Both the position numbers and the translations under genes were made by a program. From Paramoeba atlantica (Eukaryota; Discosea), in assembly GCA_977017575.1 (NCBI GenBank), contig CDRNVI010000028.1:1-64000 (forward strand): 64,000 bases of DNA, written 5' to 3'. The notes below the pieces were generated by a model, which had not been told where the DNA came from, ran no database searches, and worked only from the letters and a program-made list of their open reading frames with translations. Shown piece by piece: positions 51,365 through 61,191 of the stretch (its first letter is position 1; every line of letters begins with the position of its first letter).

Positions 51365-54115
51365 CTACGACCCACACGCCAGGCACTCCCCCTCCTCCTC
51401 GTCAGCTGCACTACGAGCGGCATCATCCACTGTCGGAGGTCCGGGCCGGAGAGGAGAACGAATATCACTTCTTTCTCCCCCCTCCCTCTCCTGCTGCGTA
51501 CGCTTCGAGCCTACTTTCGAGGGAGAGGTCGTGGCTGCCACTTTTTTTTTCTCCACAGATCCTTTCCCCTCGAGTCGCGCGGTATCGACGGTAAACTTAA
51601 TCGCATCCACGGCCGGACGGGAGCGCAAATAATACATCCCTGTCTTCAGCCCTTTCTTCCAGCCGTAAAAGTGCATCGAGGTGATTTGCGCGCTGCTGGG
51701 GGTCTCCAAAAACAGATTCAGTGACTGGCTCTGGCAAATGTACTTCCCCCGGGCCACGGCCATATCGAGAATGTCCTTTTGTTTGATTTCCCACACGGTG
51801 CGGTAGAGCTCCTTGTACTCCTGTGGGAGGCTTGGGAGAGTTTGCACGCTGCCGTTGGCGGCTATAATGGCGTTCCGCGTGTCCTCATTCCAAATCCCCA
51901 GTCGGATAAGATCCCGTACCAGATATTTATTCACCACAGGGAACTCGCCGCTGAGTACACGACGCACGTAGAGGTTACTGGTAAAGGGCTCAAAGCACTC
52001 ATTGTTTCCAAGGATTTGAGATGTCGAGGCCGTAGGCATGGGAGCTAGTAGCAGAGAATTTCGCATGCCATGCTGTTGGATTCGGACCCGCAGCGCATCC
52101 CAGTCCCATCGACCACTGGGAGGTTTCTCCCCCCATAAGTCAAACTGGAATTGTCCCTGACTCATAGGACTACCCGGGAACGTCTCATACGGGCCGAACT
52201 GCTTAGCGAGTTCACAGGAGGCTTCGGCGGCGCCAAAATAAATAGTTTCAAAAATTTCATCGTTGAGTTTTTGAGCCTCAGCGGAGGCAAAGGGGAGTCG
52301 GAGGCGAAGAAAGGCGTCTGCGAGACCCTGGACGCCAATCCCAATCGGACGGTGTCGTAGATTACTCCGACGTGCCTCCTGGACGGGGTAGTGGTTGCGG
52401 TCAATGATACGGTTCAGGGAGATGGTCACAAAGGCGGCATCGTTGCGCAGTTTTTCAAAATCAAAGTAAGGGAGAGGGGTGGCATCTTTAGTACTCTCAC
52501 CTTGAGCTGGTTCCTGTTCTCGCACGTACATGGGGAGCGCAATGGAAGCAAGATTGCACACTGCAACTTCCTCCGGGCTGGTGTACTCCACAATCTCGGT
52601 GCACAAATTACTACACTGGATAGTGCCAAGGTTTTTCTGGTTGGATTTCCGATTGCACGCATCCTTGTATAACATGTACGGAGTACCAGTCTCAATTTGA
52701 CTCTCCACAATCGTAAACCACAGCTCCTGGGCTTGGACCGTACGAACCCCCACCCCCTCCTGTTCGTACTTCTCATACAGCTTTTCAAATTCCTCGCCGT
52801 ACGTCTCAGGAAGCCCTGGGGCGGTGTTCGGGTCAAACAATGTCCACGTTCCCTTCTCCTGCACCCGTTTCATAAACAGATCCGGAATCCACAACCCGTA
52901 GAACAAATCCCGCGCACGCATCTCCTCCTTCCCCGTGTTACGCTTCAACGAGAGAAAGTCAAAAATATCCGCATGCCAGGGCTCGAGATAAATCGCAAAC
53001 GCCCCTTTCCGCTTCCCCCCTCCCTGATCCACATACCTTGCCGTGTCATTAAACACCCGCAACATCGGCACCAGCCCATTCGAGGTCCCATTCGTCCCTT
53101 TAATATACGACCCCGCGGCCCGGATCTCATGCACATGCAACCCAATCCCCCCGGCACTCTTCGAAATCACCGCACACCGTCGCAACGTGTCATAAATCCC
53201 CGCAATCGAATCCGACACCGTGGAGAGCAAAAAACAACTGCTCATCTGCGGGGCCGGGGTTCCCGCATTAAACAACGTCGGGGTGGCATGGGTAAACCAC
53301 CCTTGGGAGAGTAACCCATAGGCCTTCACCACCCCCTCCATGTCCTCCCCGTGAATCCCCAGCGCCACACGCATTAGCATGTACTGCGGGCGCTCCACCA
53401 CAATCCGCTTCCCCTGTTTTTCAACCCGAAGCAGATAGCTTCGCTCCAACGTCTTGTACCCGAAGTACTCGTAGTTGAGATCATTGGAGGGCAGTAGAGC
53501 GTTTTGCAACAGAGCTTCATTTTGTTTTGCGAGATTATAAATAAAAGGGGAAATAATGGGGGAGGGCTCACCGGTGACGGGGTTGGTGTAGTTGTAGAGC
53601 AGTGTCATGGCTTCCAGGAAGGTATCCGGTGTCGTTTTATAGAGCGCCGTGAGAGCGAGACGACCCGCGAGTTTGCCGTAGTCCGGGTGCTGGGTGGATC
53701 GGGAGGCGGCGGTTTGTGCCAGGAGCTCATCCAGGGCCTCGGTGGAGATGTTGGGGTAGGTGCCGGCGAGGACGGCGTCGACCAGGGAGGGGGTGTCGAG
53801 GTAGCGGGTGTCGAGATCGGAGGTGAGGAGGGCGACCCGGGTGAGGAGTTTGGTGCGTTCGAGGTGTTGGGTGGAGTGGTTGCGTTTGACGACGGAGACG
53901 ATGGTCATGGGAGAGGAGAGGAGAGAGGGGGGATGTGAGGACGGGGGATAGAGAGGTGTAGGAAAGAAAGGAGAAATTTGACGAGAGCGATGTGTGTATG
54001 TGTGGGCTTGTATTTCTTGGTGAAGGGTGAGAGTTTCACCAGCGAAGAATGATGAGAGGGGGTCTGATGATCTAGATGACAGCAAGAGAGTAAAAAACTG
54101 AAAGTTACGCACCAA
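51365..54115 (-). CDS. Ribonucleoside-diphosphate reductase large subunit (class I)
   Basis: The open frame is 916 codons. The real start is probably Met 70 ([20 protein letters not shown], nt 53908), giving 847 residues, typical for eukaryotic R1; the preceding part is low-complexity. It reduces ribonucleoside diphosphates to deoxyribonucleotides with an R2 radical partner, not in this window. Visible signatures are [36 protein letters not shown] (first active-site Cys), [32 protein letters not shown] (the radical Cys), and [14 protein letters not shown] (second active-site Cys). The C-terminus GECLACGS carries the shuttle Cys pair as C-x2-C. The N-terminal ATP-cone is present but short. Intronless and the best-supported host gene here. 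Confidence 0.97.
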   Translation of the reverse strand: MVRNFQFFTLLLSSRSSDPLSSFFAGETLTLHQEIQAHTYTHRSRQISPFFPTPLYPPSSHPPSLLSSPMTIVSVVKRNHSTQHLERTKLLTRVALLTSDLDTRYLDTPSLVDAVLAGTYPNISTEALDELLAQTAASRSTQHPDYGKLAGRLALTALYKTTPDTFLEAMTLLYNYTNPVTGEPSPIISPFIYNLAKQNEALLQNALLPSNDLNYEYFGYKTLERSYLLRVEKQGKRIVVERPQYMLMRVALGIHGEDMEGVVKAYGLLSQGWFTHATPTLFNAGTPAPQMSSCFLLSTVSDSIAGIYDTLRRCAVISKSAGGIGLHVHEIRAAGSYIKGTNGTSNGLVPMLRVFNDTARYVDQGGGKRKGAFAIYLEPWHADIFDFLSLKRNTGKEEMRARDLFYGLWIPDLFMKRVQEKGTWTLFDPNTAPGLPETYGEEFEKLYEKYEQEGVGVRTVQAQELWFTIVESQIETGTPYMLYKDACNRKSNQKNLGTIQCSNLCTEIVEYTSPEEVAVCNLASIALPMYVREQEPAQGESTKDATPLPYFDFEKLRNDAAFVTISLNRIIDRNHYPVQEARRSNLRHRPIGIGVQGLADAFLRLRLPFASAEAQKLNDEIFETIYFGAAEASCELAKQFGPYETFPGSPMSQGQFQFDLWGEKPPSGRWDWDALRVRIQQHGMRNSLLLAPMPTASTSQILGNNECFEPFTSNLYVRRVLSGEFPVVNKYLVRDLIRLGIWNEDTRNAIIAANGSVQTLPSLPQEYKELYRTVWEIKQKDILDMAVARGKYICQSQSLNLFLETPSSAQITSMHFYGWKKGLKTGMYYLRSRPAVDAIKFTVDTARLEGKGSVEKKKVAATTSPSKVGSKRTQQEREGGERSDIRSPLRPGPPTVDDAARSAADEEEGECLACGS

Positions 54116-54440
54116 AACTCCCGCTATTGAACGATAAATACTACTAGTATTTTGTTTTATCAGACTGCGAAAAAATTACATAATTAATCTTATATGCGCC
54201 ATAGTGCCTGGTTGAGCCTCGTAGCTCGTTAGTTCTTCTACTGAACTTGAAGGTGGGTGGAGCTCGTAGCCGTTCAATTTACGCTCTGCGTATGTTGCGT
54301 AAATTGCGGGTGTTGTTTACAACCTCTGCCTCTCCCTTCTTTATGGTGTCCGGGGTAGGGTGGATCCAGAAGGGTGAGAAAAGAAGGCCCAGTCCCCCCT
54401 CTATCCTCGATTTGGGCACAAACCACGGTGTTTAAAAACG
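54116..54440. other. Upstream flank of RNR, possible SINE sequence
   Basis: A-box-like CGTAGCTCGTTAG occurs near 54219 and a TTTACGC...GCGTAAA inverted pair near 54280-54305, reminiscent of the SINE body near 1340-1370. No coding frame is supported. The RNR 5' untranslated region must lie here. Confidence 0.3.
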
Positions 54441-54530
54441 TAGGTCCCGGGACTCGAACCCAGGTAGTCCAGTGGGTAAGACCTGACCTTCATAATCTAG
54501 TGGTCGAAGGTTCGACTCCCTGCGGTTACA
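54441..54530. other. tRNA-like sequences on both strands
   Basis: Plus strand 54458-54530: A box TAGTCCAGTGGG (54465), anticodon-loop position TTCATAA (CAT) and B box GGTTCGACTCC (54509), with the normal 46-nt spacing from position 8 to T54. The anticodon and acceptor stems pair poorly, so it is a tRNA-Met/Ile-like relic or SINE head. The minus strand overlaps with a second B box (GGGTTCGAGTCCC, T-stem fully paired with one wobble) and a 4-of-5 anticodon stem around CTTACCC. Neither is a convincing functional tRNA. Confidence 0.4.
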
Positions 54531-54627
54531 TTTTCAGCCATACGCGGCGTCGTTAGTGAGAAGCAATTTGCGAAGCCGAAGGGGGGGCATGGCGAGGGCC
54601 CACGTGAGCGGGCCTCAGAAAAACCTT

Positions 54628-54697
54628 AGAAAAAGGAACTCATAAGCGTACCAGAATTAGGGGAACTGATAAACAGGGGGGAGGTATAGTACTGTCC
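54628..54697. mobile_element. End fragment of the CTATACCCC MITE family
   Basis: GGAACTCATAAGCGTACCAG then GGGAACTGATAAACAGGGGG and TATAGTACTG, matching the right end of the element at 5539-5826. Confidence 0.65.
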
Positions 54698-54870
54698 CCC
54701 GTATTTACAAAAGAAATATATGAACATCCTAGTACTACCCACTACTACTAGTAGGTAAACTCTACTAGTAGTAATACTGTATAAAGCAAGACACAAGAAA
54801 CCCCGAATCGTCATTTCGGAAGAGACGTTCTTTCAAGATCACATTCCAGAGCCCATGGGTAAGCAGTTGG

Positions 54871-56090
54871 GGTGAAAGTCAAGCATTATTTCACAAAAAA
54901 AAACTTTTTTGTTGATGTTCTCATTTGATCATATTTTACTTACAAAGTGTTTTTTAGGATATTTTTCGCATATTTCTGCACCATTCTCGATGGATTACTC
55001 GTTTTGCCCCAATTTCCAATGTACAGACAGTATTAGCTATAGTGTGCTCGCCCGCGCCCCCGAAAATGATATTGTCGAGTGGTTGAAAGGCCACAAACTT
55101 GTTTTCCAGAGCGTCAGCTGTAGCAAGCGGCATGAAACTCGCATTTGCTTGCGGAAAGGCGATCATTGGGTCTGCCCCGATCGTTTGTGTCGGAGTCGTA
55201 CATACCACATGGAGCCACTCTTAGGTTCCTTCGGTCGCCGAACACCAAGCCAAATTCTTCAAGTTCTATATGGTATGGCGAACGGCAATGGTCGTGATCA
55301 ACTGACTCTGGAAACACTTTTAAGTAGTCAAACTGTCACAGAATTGACAAAAAAGTTGGAACGTATTGTTGCTTCCGTTTATGAAATGCGAACTGCGGCT
55401 GCACGAGGAACTGTTACTATCATGCAGAAGGACGAAACTTGCTTTTCTAAGCCAAAAAGGGGGGGTAATAACCGACCAGCCCGCATTCGCCAAGGGGGAT
55501 CAACCTGGGCAAACGTCCTGACACAGACCTCTCGTTCTCGGAAAGCTGAGCAGATATTTGTAAGCACGCTGGAAGACCGCCGTAGTTCCTCGACTAATGA
55601 CCCTGTGTTTGAACTGGCCGCAAGCGAACGTACCATTGTTCACACGGATGGATGGAGAGGCAGCAATGCCTTGGGCAACAGACTCAACCATGGAACAGTA
55701 AACCATCGCCGTCACTGGGTTGATCCTGTCACCGGGGTGCACACTCAGACTGCTGAGCGCATGAACGGGATGTTGAAAAAAGAAGTCCGCATACGGGGCA
55801 ACGGCACACTTGGTAGTGGAGTAGAAGCGCGAGACAACCGGCTGAAGTTCGCCGGAGAAGTTGTAAACGGCAAGCTGAAAAGAGGAGAACAAGACGGTCA
55901 TGCCCTCCGTCGCCTGTTTCAAGACGTGAAGTGGTATTGCGAGAACGTGGAAATCGTTCTAGAATAAGTTTAAGCTAGCGTTTAAGATAACTCGAAGAGA
56001 GGTTTAAGGTGCTATAAATTTTATAAAAGTCAATATGACCAGTCAATATGAGATTTTTCTGAAAGTGTGAAATAATGCTTGACTTTGACC
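54871..56090 (+). mobile_element. Complete Merlin (IS1016-like) DNA transposon
   Basis: The 1220-bp element has 25-bp inverted ends (GGTGAAAGTCAAGCATTATT on the left, one mismatch in the complement at 56066-56090) and an exact 8-bp target duplication GCAGTTGG (54863-54870 and 56091-56098), the length typical of Merlin elements. It contains a single open transposase gene. Good ends, exact duplication and an intact frame suggest a recent and possibly still active copy. Diverged relatives are at 24.8, 29.2, 43.2 and 63.6 kb. Confidence 0.93.
54909..55967 (+). CDS. Merlin transposase (DDE, ISXO2-like fold)
   Basis: 352 codons from MLMFSFDHILLTKCFLGYFS; Met 28 (MDYSFCPNFQCTDSISYSVL) is an alternative start. 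The N-terminal zinc-ribbon-like Cys set is CPNFQC...CSKRHETRIC...CPDRLC. Catalytic blocks are IMQKDETCFSKPKRGG (D175), TIVHTDGWRGSNAL (D247) and GVHTQTAERMNGMLKK (E283), with D-E spacing of 35 and the family motif VNHRRHWVDP ahead of the Glu. The enzyme would cut and paste the element. No stops or shifts are seen. Confidence 0.9.
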   Translation: MLMFSFDHILLTKCFLGYFSHISAPFSMDYSFCPNFQCTDSISYSVLARAPENDIVEWLKGHKLVFQSVSCSKRHETRICLRKGDHWVCPDRLCRSRTYHMEPLLGSFGRRTPSQILQVLYGMANGNGRDQLTLETLLSSQTVTELTKKLERIVASVYEMRTAAARGTVTIMQKDETCFSKPKRGGNNRPARIRQGGSTWANVLTQTSRSRKAEQIFVSTLEDRRSSSTNDPVFELAASERTIVHTDGWRGSNALGNRLNHGTVNHRRHWVDPVTGVHTQTAERMNGMLKKEVRIRGNGTLGSGVEARDNRLKFAGEVVNGKLKRGEQDGHALRRLFQDVKWYCENVEIVLE

Positions 56091-56112
56091 GCAGTTGGTT
56101 CCACAGAGGAAC

Positions 56113-56236
56113 CAACTTGCGGGAGGGATGCCCCACGCACCCGAGCCGCTTTAGGCATATTATCCGCCGCATCTAAGAAAAAAGCCATTATGATAGTAGC
56201 CTTGAAAACAACAAAAAATGCGATGATTTGGATCAC
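56113..56236 (-). pseudogene. LRR family N-terminal relic beside the Merlin insertion
   Basis: The minus strand reads a hydrophobic leader (IIAFFVVFKATIIMAFFLDA) then PKAARVRGASLPQ, the family entry motif, and stops matching at a 17-bp palindrome (GGTTCCTCTGTGGAACC) just before the Merlin target duplication. The N-cap and repeats are absent on the other side, so the gene was already truncated. The leader is the best signal-peptide-like N-terminus in the family. Confidence 0.6.
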
Positions 56237-56512
56237 GATGATTCATTATGAGACTCCCTTTTAAGCCTTGATTGTGAGAACACACATGTATTCATGTGTC
56301 ACATACAGATGCATTCACGTGACACGCCGCATTACTAATGTCATTAGTAAGGTCTATCATTAGGATAGAAAAAAACCAGTTTGGGTTGTGAAAATCCCCG
56401 AAAAGTTATCAAAAAGAAATTCATGCCATGGTTACCCCGCTTCATTTCATTTAATATCTTCCGTTTCTATTCCTGAGGGGGGAATATTATGACGCAGACT
56501 GTATGTGCAAGC

Positions 56513-57145
56513 TCAATCCAACACTGTAATTTTTGTGTTCGTAAAGGTCTTGTATCTTATGCTTATCGGCAACAAATGCAAGTGTACTGTACCAGTAAGT
56601 TCGACGTTGTTGCGCAATGAAAGACTTACGATTACAGAAGGAAGATTGGTAAACGTTACGTGGCCATATAACTCATTCTCCGAGAGTATCAACGCATTTA
56701 GTGTCACTGGAAGGTTGCAAAGATCAACGTTACCAGTAAAACGATTGTACGAAGCGTTTAACGAGCTGAGTTTTGGGGGGAGATTTTCCAGTTCAATGTC
56801 TCCACTGAGTTTGTTACTATACACCGATAATCGAGTTAGCGATCGCGGGAGTGTACTCCATGAAAGTGTCCCGCGCAATAATTTGCTCTCAGCTTCAAAT
56901 TTTAGTATGGCGTCCCCGGAACAGATAACTCCTTTCCACTTGTGTGCAGGTACAGATGCATTCCAAGAGGGAAGAGGATTCTCTATGTTACTTACCATGC
57001 GTTCAAGATCGTACTCTAGAGGCAGTTGCATACCTCTTATTTTTCCAGCTTTCGTAATTTTACTAGTTGTGTCGGAGCAGTCAAGTATCTTAGGGTACTT
57101 ATGACCATACAGCAACTGCAAATCACACATGAGGATACGACACAC
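56513..57145 (-). CDS. LRR family protein (copy 13)
   Basis: 210 codons. Motif ITKAGKIRGMQLPLEYDLERMV, N-cap NASVPAHKWKGVIC (first Cys lost), four LRRs (NLPPKLSSLNASYNRFTG), last repeat RNNVELTG and the cap TFTNTKITVLD. The N-terminus (MCRILMCDLQLLYGHK) is not a strong signal. Open frame. Confidence 0.88.
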   Translation of the reverse strand: MCRILMCDLQLLYGHKYPKILDCSDTTSKITKAGKIRGMQLPLEYDLERMVSNIENPLPSWNASVPAHKWKGVICSGDAILKFEAESKLLRGTLSWSTLPRSLTRLSVYSNKLSGDIELENLPPKLSSLNASYNRFTGNVDLCNLPVTLNALILSENELYGHVTFTNLPSVIVSLSLRNNVELTGTVHLHLLPISIRYKTFTNTKITVLD

Positions 57146-57568
57146 GAAATGGTAAAAATATTTAGAAGGCTAGTTGATAAAAATGAATCGTCAATCCTGT
57201 ACACGCCTGTACACGCATGAGACAGAAAAGTATGCGTTTTTATACAAGCATACCTGGCGAATTATAGATTTACGCAATGAAGCGGGATGCTTACCTATCG
57301 TCACCAGTATTTCCATATATTTTGATTTGAACTTATTGTATGGTAACTCATCACGATTAGAATATTCATCTACATGTACATGTAAAATGTACAAGCAAAA
57401 TTTTTTATGTACAGGAGCTAATTTTTTAGTCGGGGTACAATATGTACAGGAACTTCCCTGATAGAATTGTCTCTAGTAGCCACAATGACTTTCATACACC
57501 ATTTCCGTCAATCTTTGTACAACCACCCCCATTTCCTTCCTCCCATTTCTACCCCCCCTTTCCCCACA
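57146..57568. other. Intergenic region with ATGTACA words
   Basis: TACATGTACATGTA and repeated ATGTACAGGA words (57370-57450) resemble palindromic patches in the TIR elements. No gene is supported. Confidence 0.4.
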
Positions 57569-58924
57569 CTACACCCACCTAGCCCCCTTCGCCACCTCTC
57601 CCCACCCCTTCCCCCCCACCTCCATCATCTCCCCCACCTCCATCGTCCCCTGCAACTGTGGGGAGGCCAGCAGCGCCCCAAACAGGGCCACCCTCGCGAC
57701 CTCCTGTGCGGAAATCGGAGGGGTCAGGGCGCTACACCCGTTACATTGGGCGTACATCGGGGACAGCACCGCCCGCAGTGGCCCCCCTACCCACTGCAGC
57801 GGGATCTCCCACCCGGATTCCGTAACTCTACGCCTCCCGTAAATCATCCCGGGTCGCAGCACTAACCCCTCGGCGGGGCCCAGTGTCCTCACCGCCGCCT
57901 CCGCCTCTTGTTTGCCCTCGTAGTAACCCCGCAGGATTTGGAGAGGGGGGAGAAGGCGAATCCCTAAGACAGGGTGAAGCGGACGGATGAACTGGACCGC
58001 AGAGATGTAGACCATTTTACGAAGATGAGGAGGACCAGCACTATCGTGAGCGCTCTCCTTTTCTTTGTTTTTCTTTACAAACATATTCTCTTTCGTATTT
58101 TCAATATTCTCTTTCGTATTTTCAATTCTCTCTTTCGTATTTTCAATATTCTCTTTCGTATTTTCAATACTCTCTTTCGTATTTTCAATATTCTCTTTCG
58201 TATTTTCTTTATTCATTTCTTTAGCCTTCTCTTCGTTACCTTCTTTATTCTTATCATTATTCTTATTCTTATGATCTACACAACGGCCCAGCCCCTGTGT
58301 GTAGATCGCGCGTGCGAGGTTCACATTGGGGAGCGCGTTGCCCTGCCGGGTCGCGGACGCGGTGGAGGCGAAGCACCCGATGCAGGAGATCACCGCGGAG
58401 GCGTCGGGGTGACGGGAGAGGGCGGCGTGGAGGTCGGGGGGGTGGCTGGCGTCACAGCACTCCCAGGTAAGGGAGAAGGCAGCGGGGGGAGAAGGGGAAG
58501 AAGGAGGAGAAGAAGAAGAAGGAGAAGAAGAATCGGAAGAGGCAAAGGGCGGGGTAGTGAGGGGACCGGAGCTCGGTGCGCCCCGTCGGCTTAACCCGAC
58601 GAGGGTGAGCGGGGGGAAGGGGAGGGTGGGGGTGCCGGGAGGGGTAGGGTTTCGAGGGGGTGTTTTTTCGGAGGGTGCGTTTTCGGAGGGGGTGGGAGGA
58701 GGGGATGTGGGGGGTGGGGTCATGCAGGAGAGGCGGTGGGCTTCCTGAATAATGTGGGAGCCAAGAAAGCCGTTGGCGCCGAAGACGAGAATTTTGCGGG
58801 GTAGCATTTTGGGGTGGGGAAGTGATGTATGAAGATTAGAAAGCACTTCAAGGTACATCTTTTTTAGGATTGAAAAGACAAAAAGATGAGGACTTACCGT
58901 ATCATTGCTTATGAAAAAAACCAA
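57569..58924 (-). CDS. Coq11/NDUFA9-like extended short-chain dehydrogenase
   Basis: 451 codons; likely starts are Met 23 (MYLEVLSNLHTSLPHPK, a plausible short mitochondrial presequence, nt 58858) or Met 40 (nt 58807). The Rossmann motif is KILVFGANGFLGSHI (GxxGxxG). Further features are AVISCIGCFAS, KMVYISAVQF (catalytic-region Ser), YYEGKQEAEAAV (YxxxK) and LVLRPGMIYG. This series matches the atypical SDR family of yeast YLR290C/Coq11 and NDUFA9, which bind NAD(P) and act in mitochondrial quinone biology. A Pro/Ser-rich insert (residues 70-140) and a Lys/Glu/Asn repeat (about 240-285) enlarge it over the usual 270-330 residues. Confidence 0.82.
   Translation of the reverse strand: MVFFISNDTVSPHLFVFSILKKMYLEVLSNLHTSLPHPKMLPRKILVFGANGFLGSHIIQEAHRLSCMTPPPTSPPPTPSENAPSEKTPPRNPTPPGTPTLPFPPLTLVGLSRRGAPSSGPLTTPPFASSDSSSPSSSSPPSSPSPPAAFSLTWECCDASHPPDLHAALSRHPDASAVISCIGCFASTASATRQGNALPNVNLARAIYTQGLGRCVDHKNKNNDKNKEGNEEKAKEMNKENTKENIENTKESIENTKENIENTKERIENTKENIENTKENMFVKKNKEKESAHDSAGPPHLRKMVYISAVQFIRPLHPVLGIRLLPPLQILRGYYEGKQEAEAAVRTLGPAEGLVLRPGMIYGRRRVTESGWEIPLQWVGGPLRAVLSPMYAQCNGCSALTPPISAQEVARVALFGALLASPQLQGTMEVGEMMEVGGKGWGEVAKGARWV
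58084..58210. repeat. 21-bp coding minisatellite
   Basis: About six copies of a TTCTCTTTCGTATTTTCAAT-type unit of 21 bp, encoding ENTKENI on the minus strand inside the SDR gene. The period is a multiple of three, so copy-number changes keep the frame. Confidence 0.85.
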
Positions 58925-59157
58925 GACATGACGGACTTCGTGGTGAAAAGACCTTCAAGGTAAAGGGAAAAGGCAAACATGCAAGCTCTCAACCCAAAAA
59001 GAGTGTAAAATGTAAAGAAACGATGTGCAGATCGTTGAGCTCGCTTCGCGCCTGTGTTTGAGTAGAATAAGATGACGTTACACAGTGTACGCACGGATGG
59101 TAGCCTTTGCCGCAACACAGAATCTGAAAGTGTTACCCATCTTGTCCTATGTTGCAG

Positions 59158-60159
59158 TCATTCTAGATCTTGTTGTTCCGATATTGCGCCCATGCTCATG
59201 CTCTCATCTTCTTTCCCATCATTCCTATCGTCACCGATAGGATACTGGGGAGAAATAAACTCAGTTTCTGTAGTTTCCGGGTCTTCTATAACCGGAAGAC
59301 AGTAAATATCATTTTCAGGACTTACCTGCACCTTGAAATGAGGAAATGCACACAAAGCGTCCAGATAAAGATGAGCTTCGTACTTACAGCTTGCGATTTC
59401 TCGGATTTCCATCGAGCGGTCCGCATGTGCAATCTCCCCAATACGGGAACAGAAAACTTGAAGCTCACACATTCGCGGCTGATGGGTGAGTTCACAAAAA
59501 TCACCGTACGCTAAGGTGTAGCGAAGATATCCAGGCTCCGCGGCATCCGGTGATGGCACGTACTGCGGTAGGGCTTCCTCTGTGTGGTTGGACGACGAAA
59601 ACCTTCCAAGACAGTATTCGGATTGCCGCACGGTTCGATTCTTCGCGTCCGGGTGGTATTGGAATAGACCGGAGTCCCATTGCAGATCAAAATTCCACCA
59701 TCCCGCAGATTTGCGTATACGTTTCCGAGACAGCGTGTCCTGTAGGATGCGATGAAGCTGCATTCGCCCTTCGGTGCTGGTAAAGTTGTAGAACTCAGAC
59801 ACCGTGGTCGATCGAGAGCCCGAGGATGTGTCCGGCGTGGTGTCCTCTTGATCTGACAGGGGTAGAAAGCATTGATAAAGTGTGTGGTCGACGCCAGAAC
59901 GGATTCGTAAACTTTCGTAATGTTTCTGTAGGGTCTCACGATCCAGTGGAATGTCTTCAGAGTGCTCAATAAAGCGTACGGAGTATTTCGGCTCCTTTGG
60001 AAATAGACTCCCATGGGGGGTTTGGGCATGAACACTTGGCAGGAAAACGCCCAAGAAGAGAAGCCCAATGCTAGCAAAACACTGGAAAAATATCTTTAGA
60101 GTCGACCCGTTCCATATTTGAAGCATTTTGGCGATCAATTCGAAAAATGGTGATTCCAA
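59158..60159 (-). CDS. OS-9/XTP3B-like ER lectin (MRH domain)
   Basis: 333 codons; Met 12 (nt 60126) gives a good signal peptide (IFFQCFASIGLLFLGVFLPSVHAQ region, cleavage after HAQ). The MRH domain runs from LYQCFLP through GWWNFDLQWDSGLFQYH, EYCLGRF, RYTLAYGDFCELTHQPR, ELQVFCSRIG, REIASCKYEAHLYLDALCAF. The WW motif, the C..R block and E..C.Y reproduce the mannose-6-phosphate-receptor-homology order of OS-9-type lectins, which read trimmed N-glycans on misfolded glycoproteins in the ER. An NFT/NRT/NHT set could be glycosylated. The acidic C-terminus lacks a KDEL-type signal. Confidence 0.82.
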   Translation of the reverse strand: MESPFFELIAKMLQIWNGSTLKIFFQCFASIGLLFLGVFLPSVHAQTPHGSLFPKEPKYSVRFIEHSEDIPLDRETLQKHYESLRIRSGVDHTLYQCFLPLSDQEDTTPDTSSGSRSTTVSEFYNFTSTEGRMQLHRILQDTLSRKRIRKSAGWWNFDLQWDSGLFQYHPDAKNRTVRQSEYCLGRFSSSNHTEEALPQYVPSPDAAEPGYLRYTLAYGDFCELTHQPRMCELQVFCSRIGEIAHADRSMEIREIASCKYEAHLYLDALCAFPHFKVQVSPENDIYCLPVIEDPETTETEFISPQYPIGDDRNDGKEDESMSMGAISEQQDLE

Positions 60160-60861
60160 TATTTAAGAAAATACACAGATTTCAGTATTTACACTATATT
60201 TTTCGAACAGTATCCGCTATGATTGGCACCCCAATAAGTGTAAAGAGGGTGGAGCGGTATTGTATACCCCCAGTAATAGAATCGGTTTTGGACCAAAAGA
60301 CCACCCCCCGTCCAGCCACCCTACCGAGCCAAATCTTTGTTACTGGGGATAAAATGTGTCAGATCCTTGTTACGGGGGGGTACACCGTAGTTACACGGTA
60401 CTTACACAACCACCGCAATTTTTTACCCGCTCCAACTCCTTTTCTTTTGCGAACACATCATGTGCTCCTTTACTTCATTATGACTGCTTTTTGAGAAAAA
60501 AGACAATTAATTGAATTAATGGAAAAAGAGGTGTCGGATCCGTATGTGAATTGAAGCCTGCACCTTGCAGGTGCTTTTGATAGGGTGTTTCTGGGCTGCG
60601 TATATCGCGCAATGTCTGTCATGCCTATGAGTGTTTTACCAACTTACATTGGTAAATGAGCTCTTACTTTCTCTGGGGGGAATTTTAAAGGGGTGTAAAA
60701 GGCTGCAACAAGGTAGAACGGCGGTAATAAGCCTTCGTATAAGCCTTCGTAATAAGCCTTCGTAAAGGAGCGATATTTCGGACTTGAAAAGTGCTTCTTT
60801 TCGCTCTGTGTACGAATTCTGTGGGGCGCAAATTATCAGAAATATTATTTCCGAAGTTTTT
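60160..60861. other. Intergenic region, repeat traces only
   Basis: ATCTTTGTTACTGGGGATAA and ATCCTTGTTACGGGGGGGTA (60331, 60362) and the nearby GTAGTTACACGG and ACAACCACCGCAA (60385-60420) resemble G-run element ends and the R2 edge. A triplicated TAAGCCTTCGTA word lies at 60728-60765. No gene is supported. Confidence 0.5.
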
Positions 60862-61191
60862 TTACTGCCCAGGAAGCGTATGAACTCCATGATTTTCTTT
60901 TTCCGACTTTCGAATTTCCGATCGAGCTAACTCCACTGACTGCCGCAATAATAGGGATGAAGGCTGATACCACGTCAGATCCTGTTGATGGTAATCCAAA
61001 AGGAGATTCCGAAGTAATATTTGCCCCACTTGTTTTTCCTCTGGCGCTGGGTGAGATAGAGCCAAAATGGTAGTCTCTATACGTTCCTCGTAATCTTTGA
61101 ATGCACGACTATTAGTGAAATGATTACAAGTAAGTCGCAAAAGCGGCTGTAATTCTTTCCGAATTTGGAGCTCTTCTGCTAGCCATTGCAT
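60862..61191 (-). CDS. Small helical protein, unknown
   Basis: 109 codons from MQWLAEELQIRKELQPLLRL. Mostly amphipathic helix (FKDYEERIETTILALSHPAP; LLRQSVELARSEIRKSEKEN), with no Cys/His cluster and no signal peptide. Length, composition and host strand support a real gene; the family is not recognised. Confidence 0.55.
   Translation of the reverse strand: MQWLAEELQIRKELQPLLRLTCNHFTNSRAFKDYEERIETTILALSHPAPEEKQVGQILLRNLLLDYHQQDLTWYQPSSLLLRQSVELARSEIRKSEKENHGVHTLPGQ

Noticed and set aside
52697-53314. 205-codon plus-strand frame and several others opposite RNR
   Set aside because: They are antisense shadows of a strongly conserved gene with biased codon use.
57974-58594. 206-codon plus-strand frame
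   Set aside because: Antisense to the SDR gene; hydrophobic FRIFNI repeats are the complement of the ENTKENI minisatellite.
59511-60077. 188-codon minus-strand frame
   Set aside because: Overlaps the OS-9-like gene in another frame and lacks its conserved Cys and Trp pattern.
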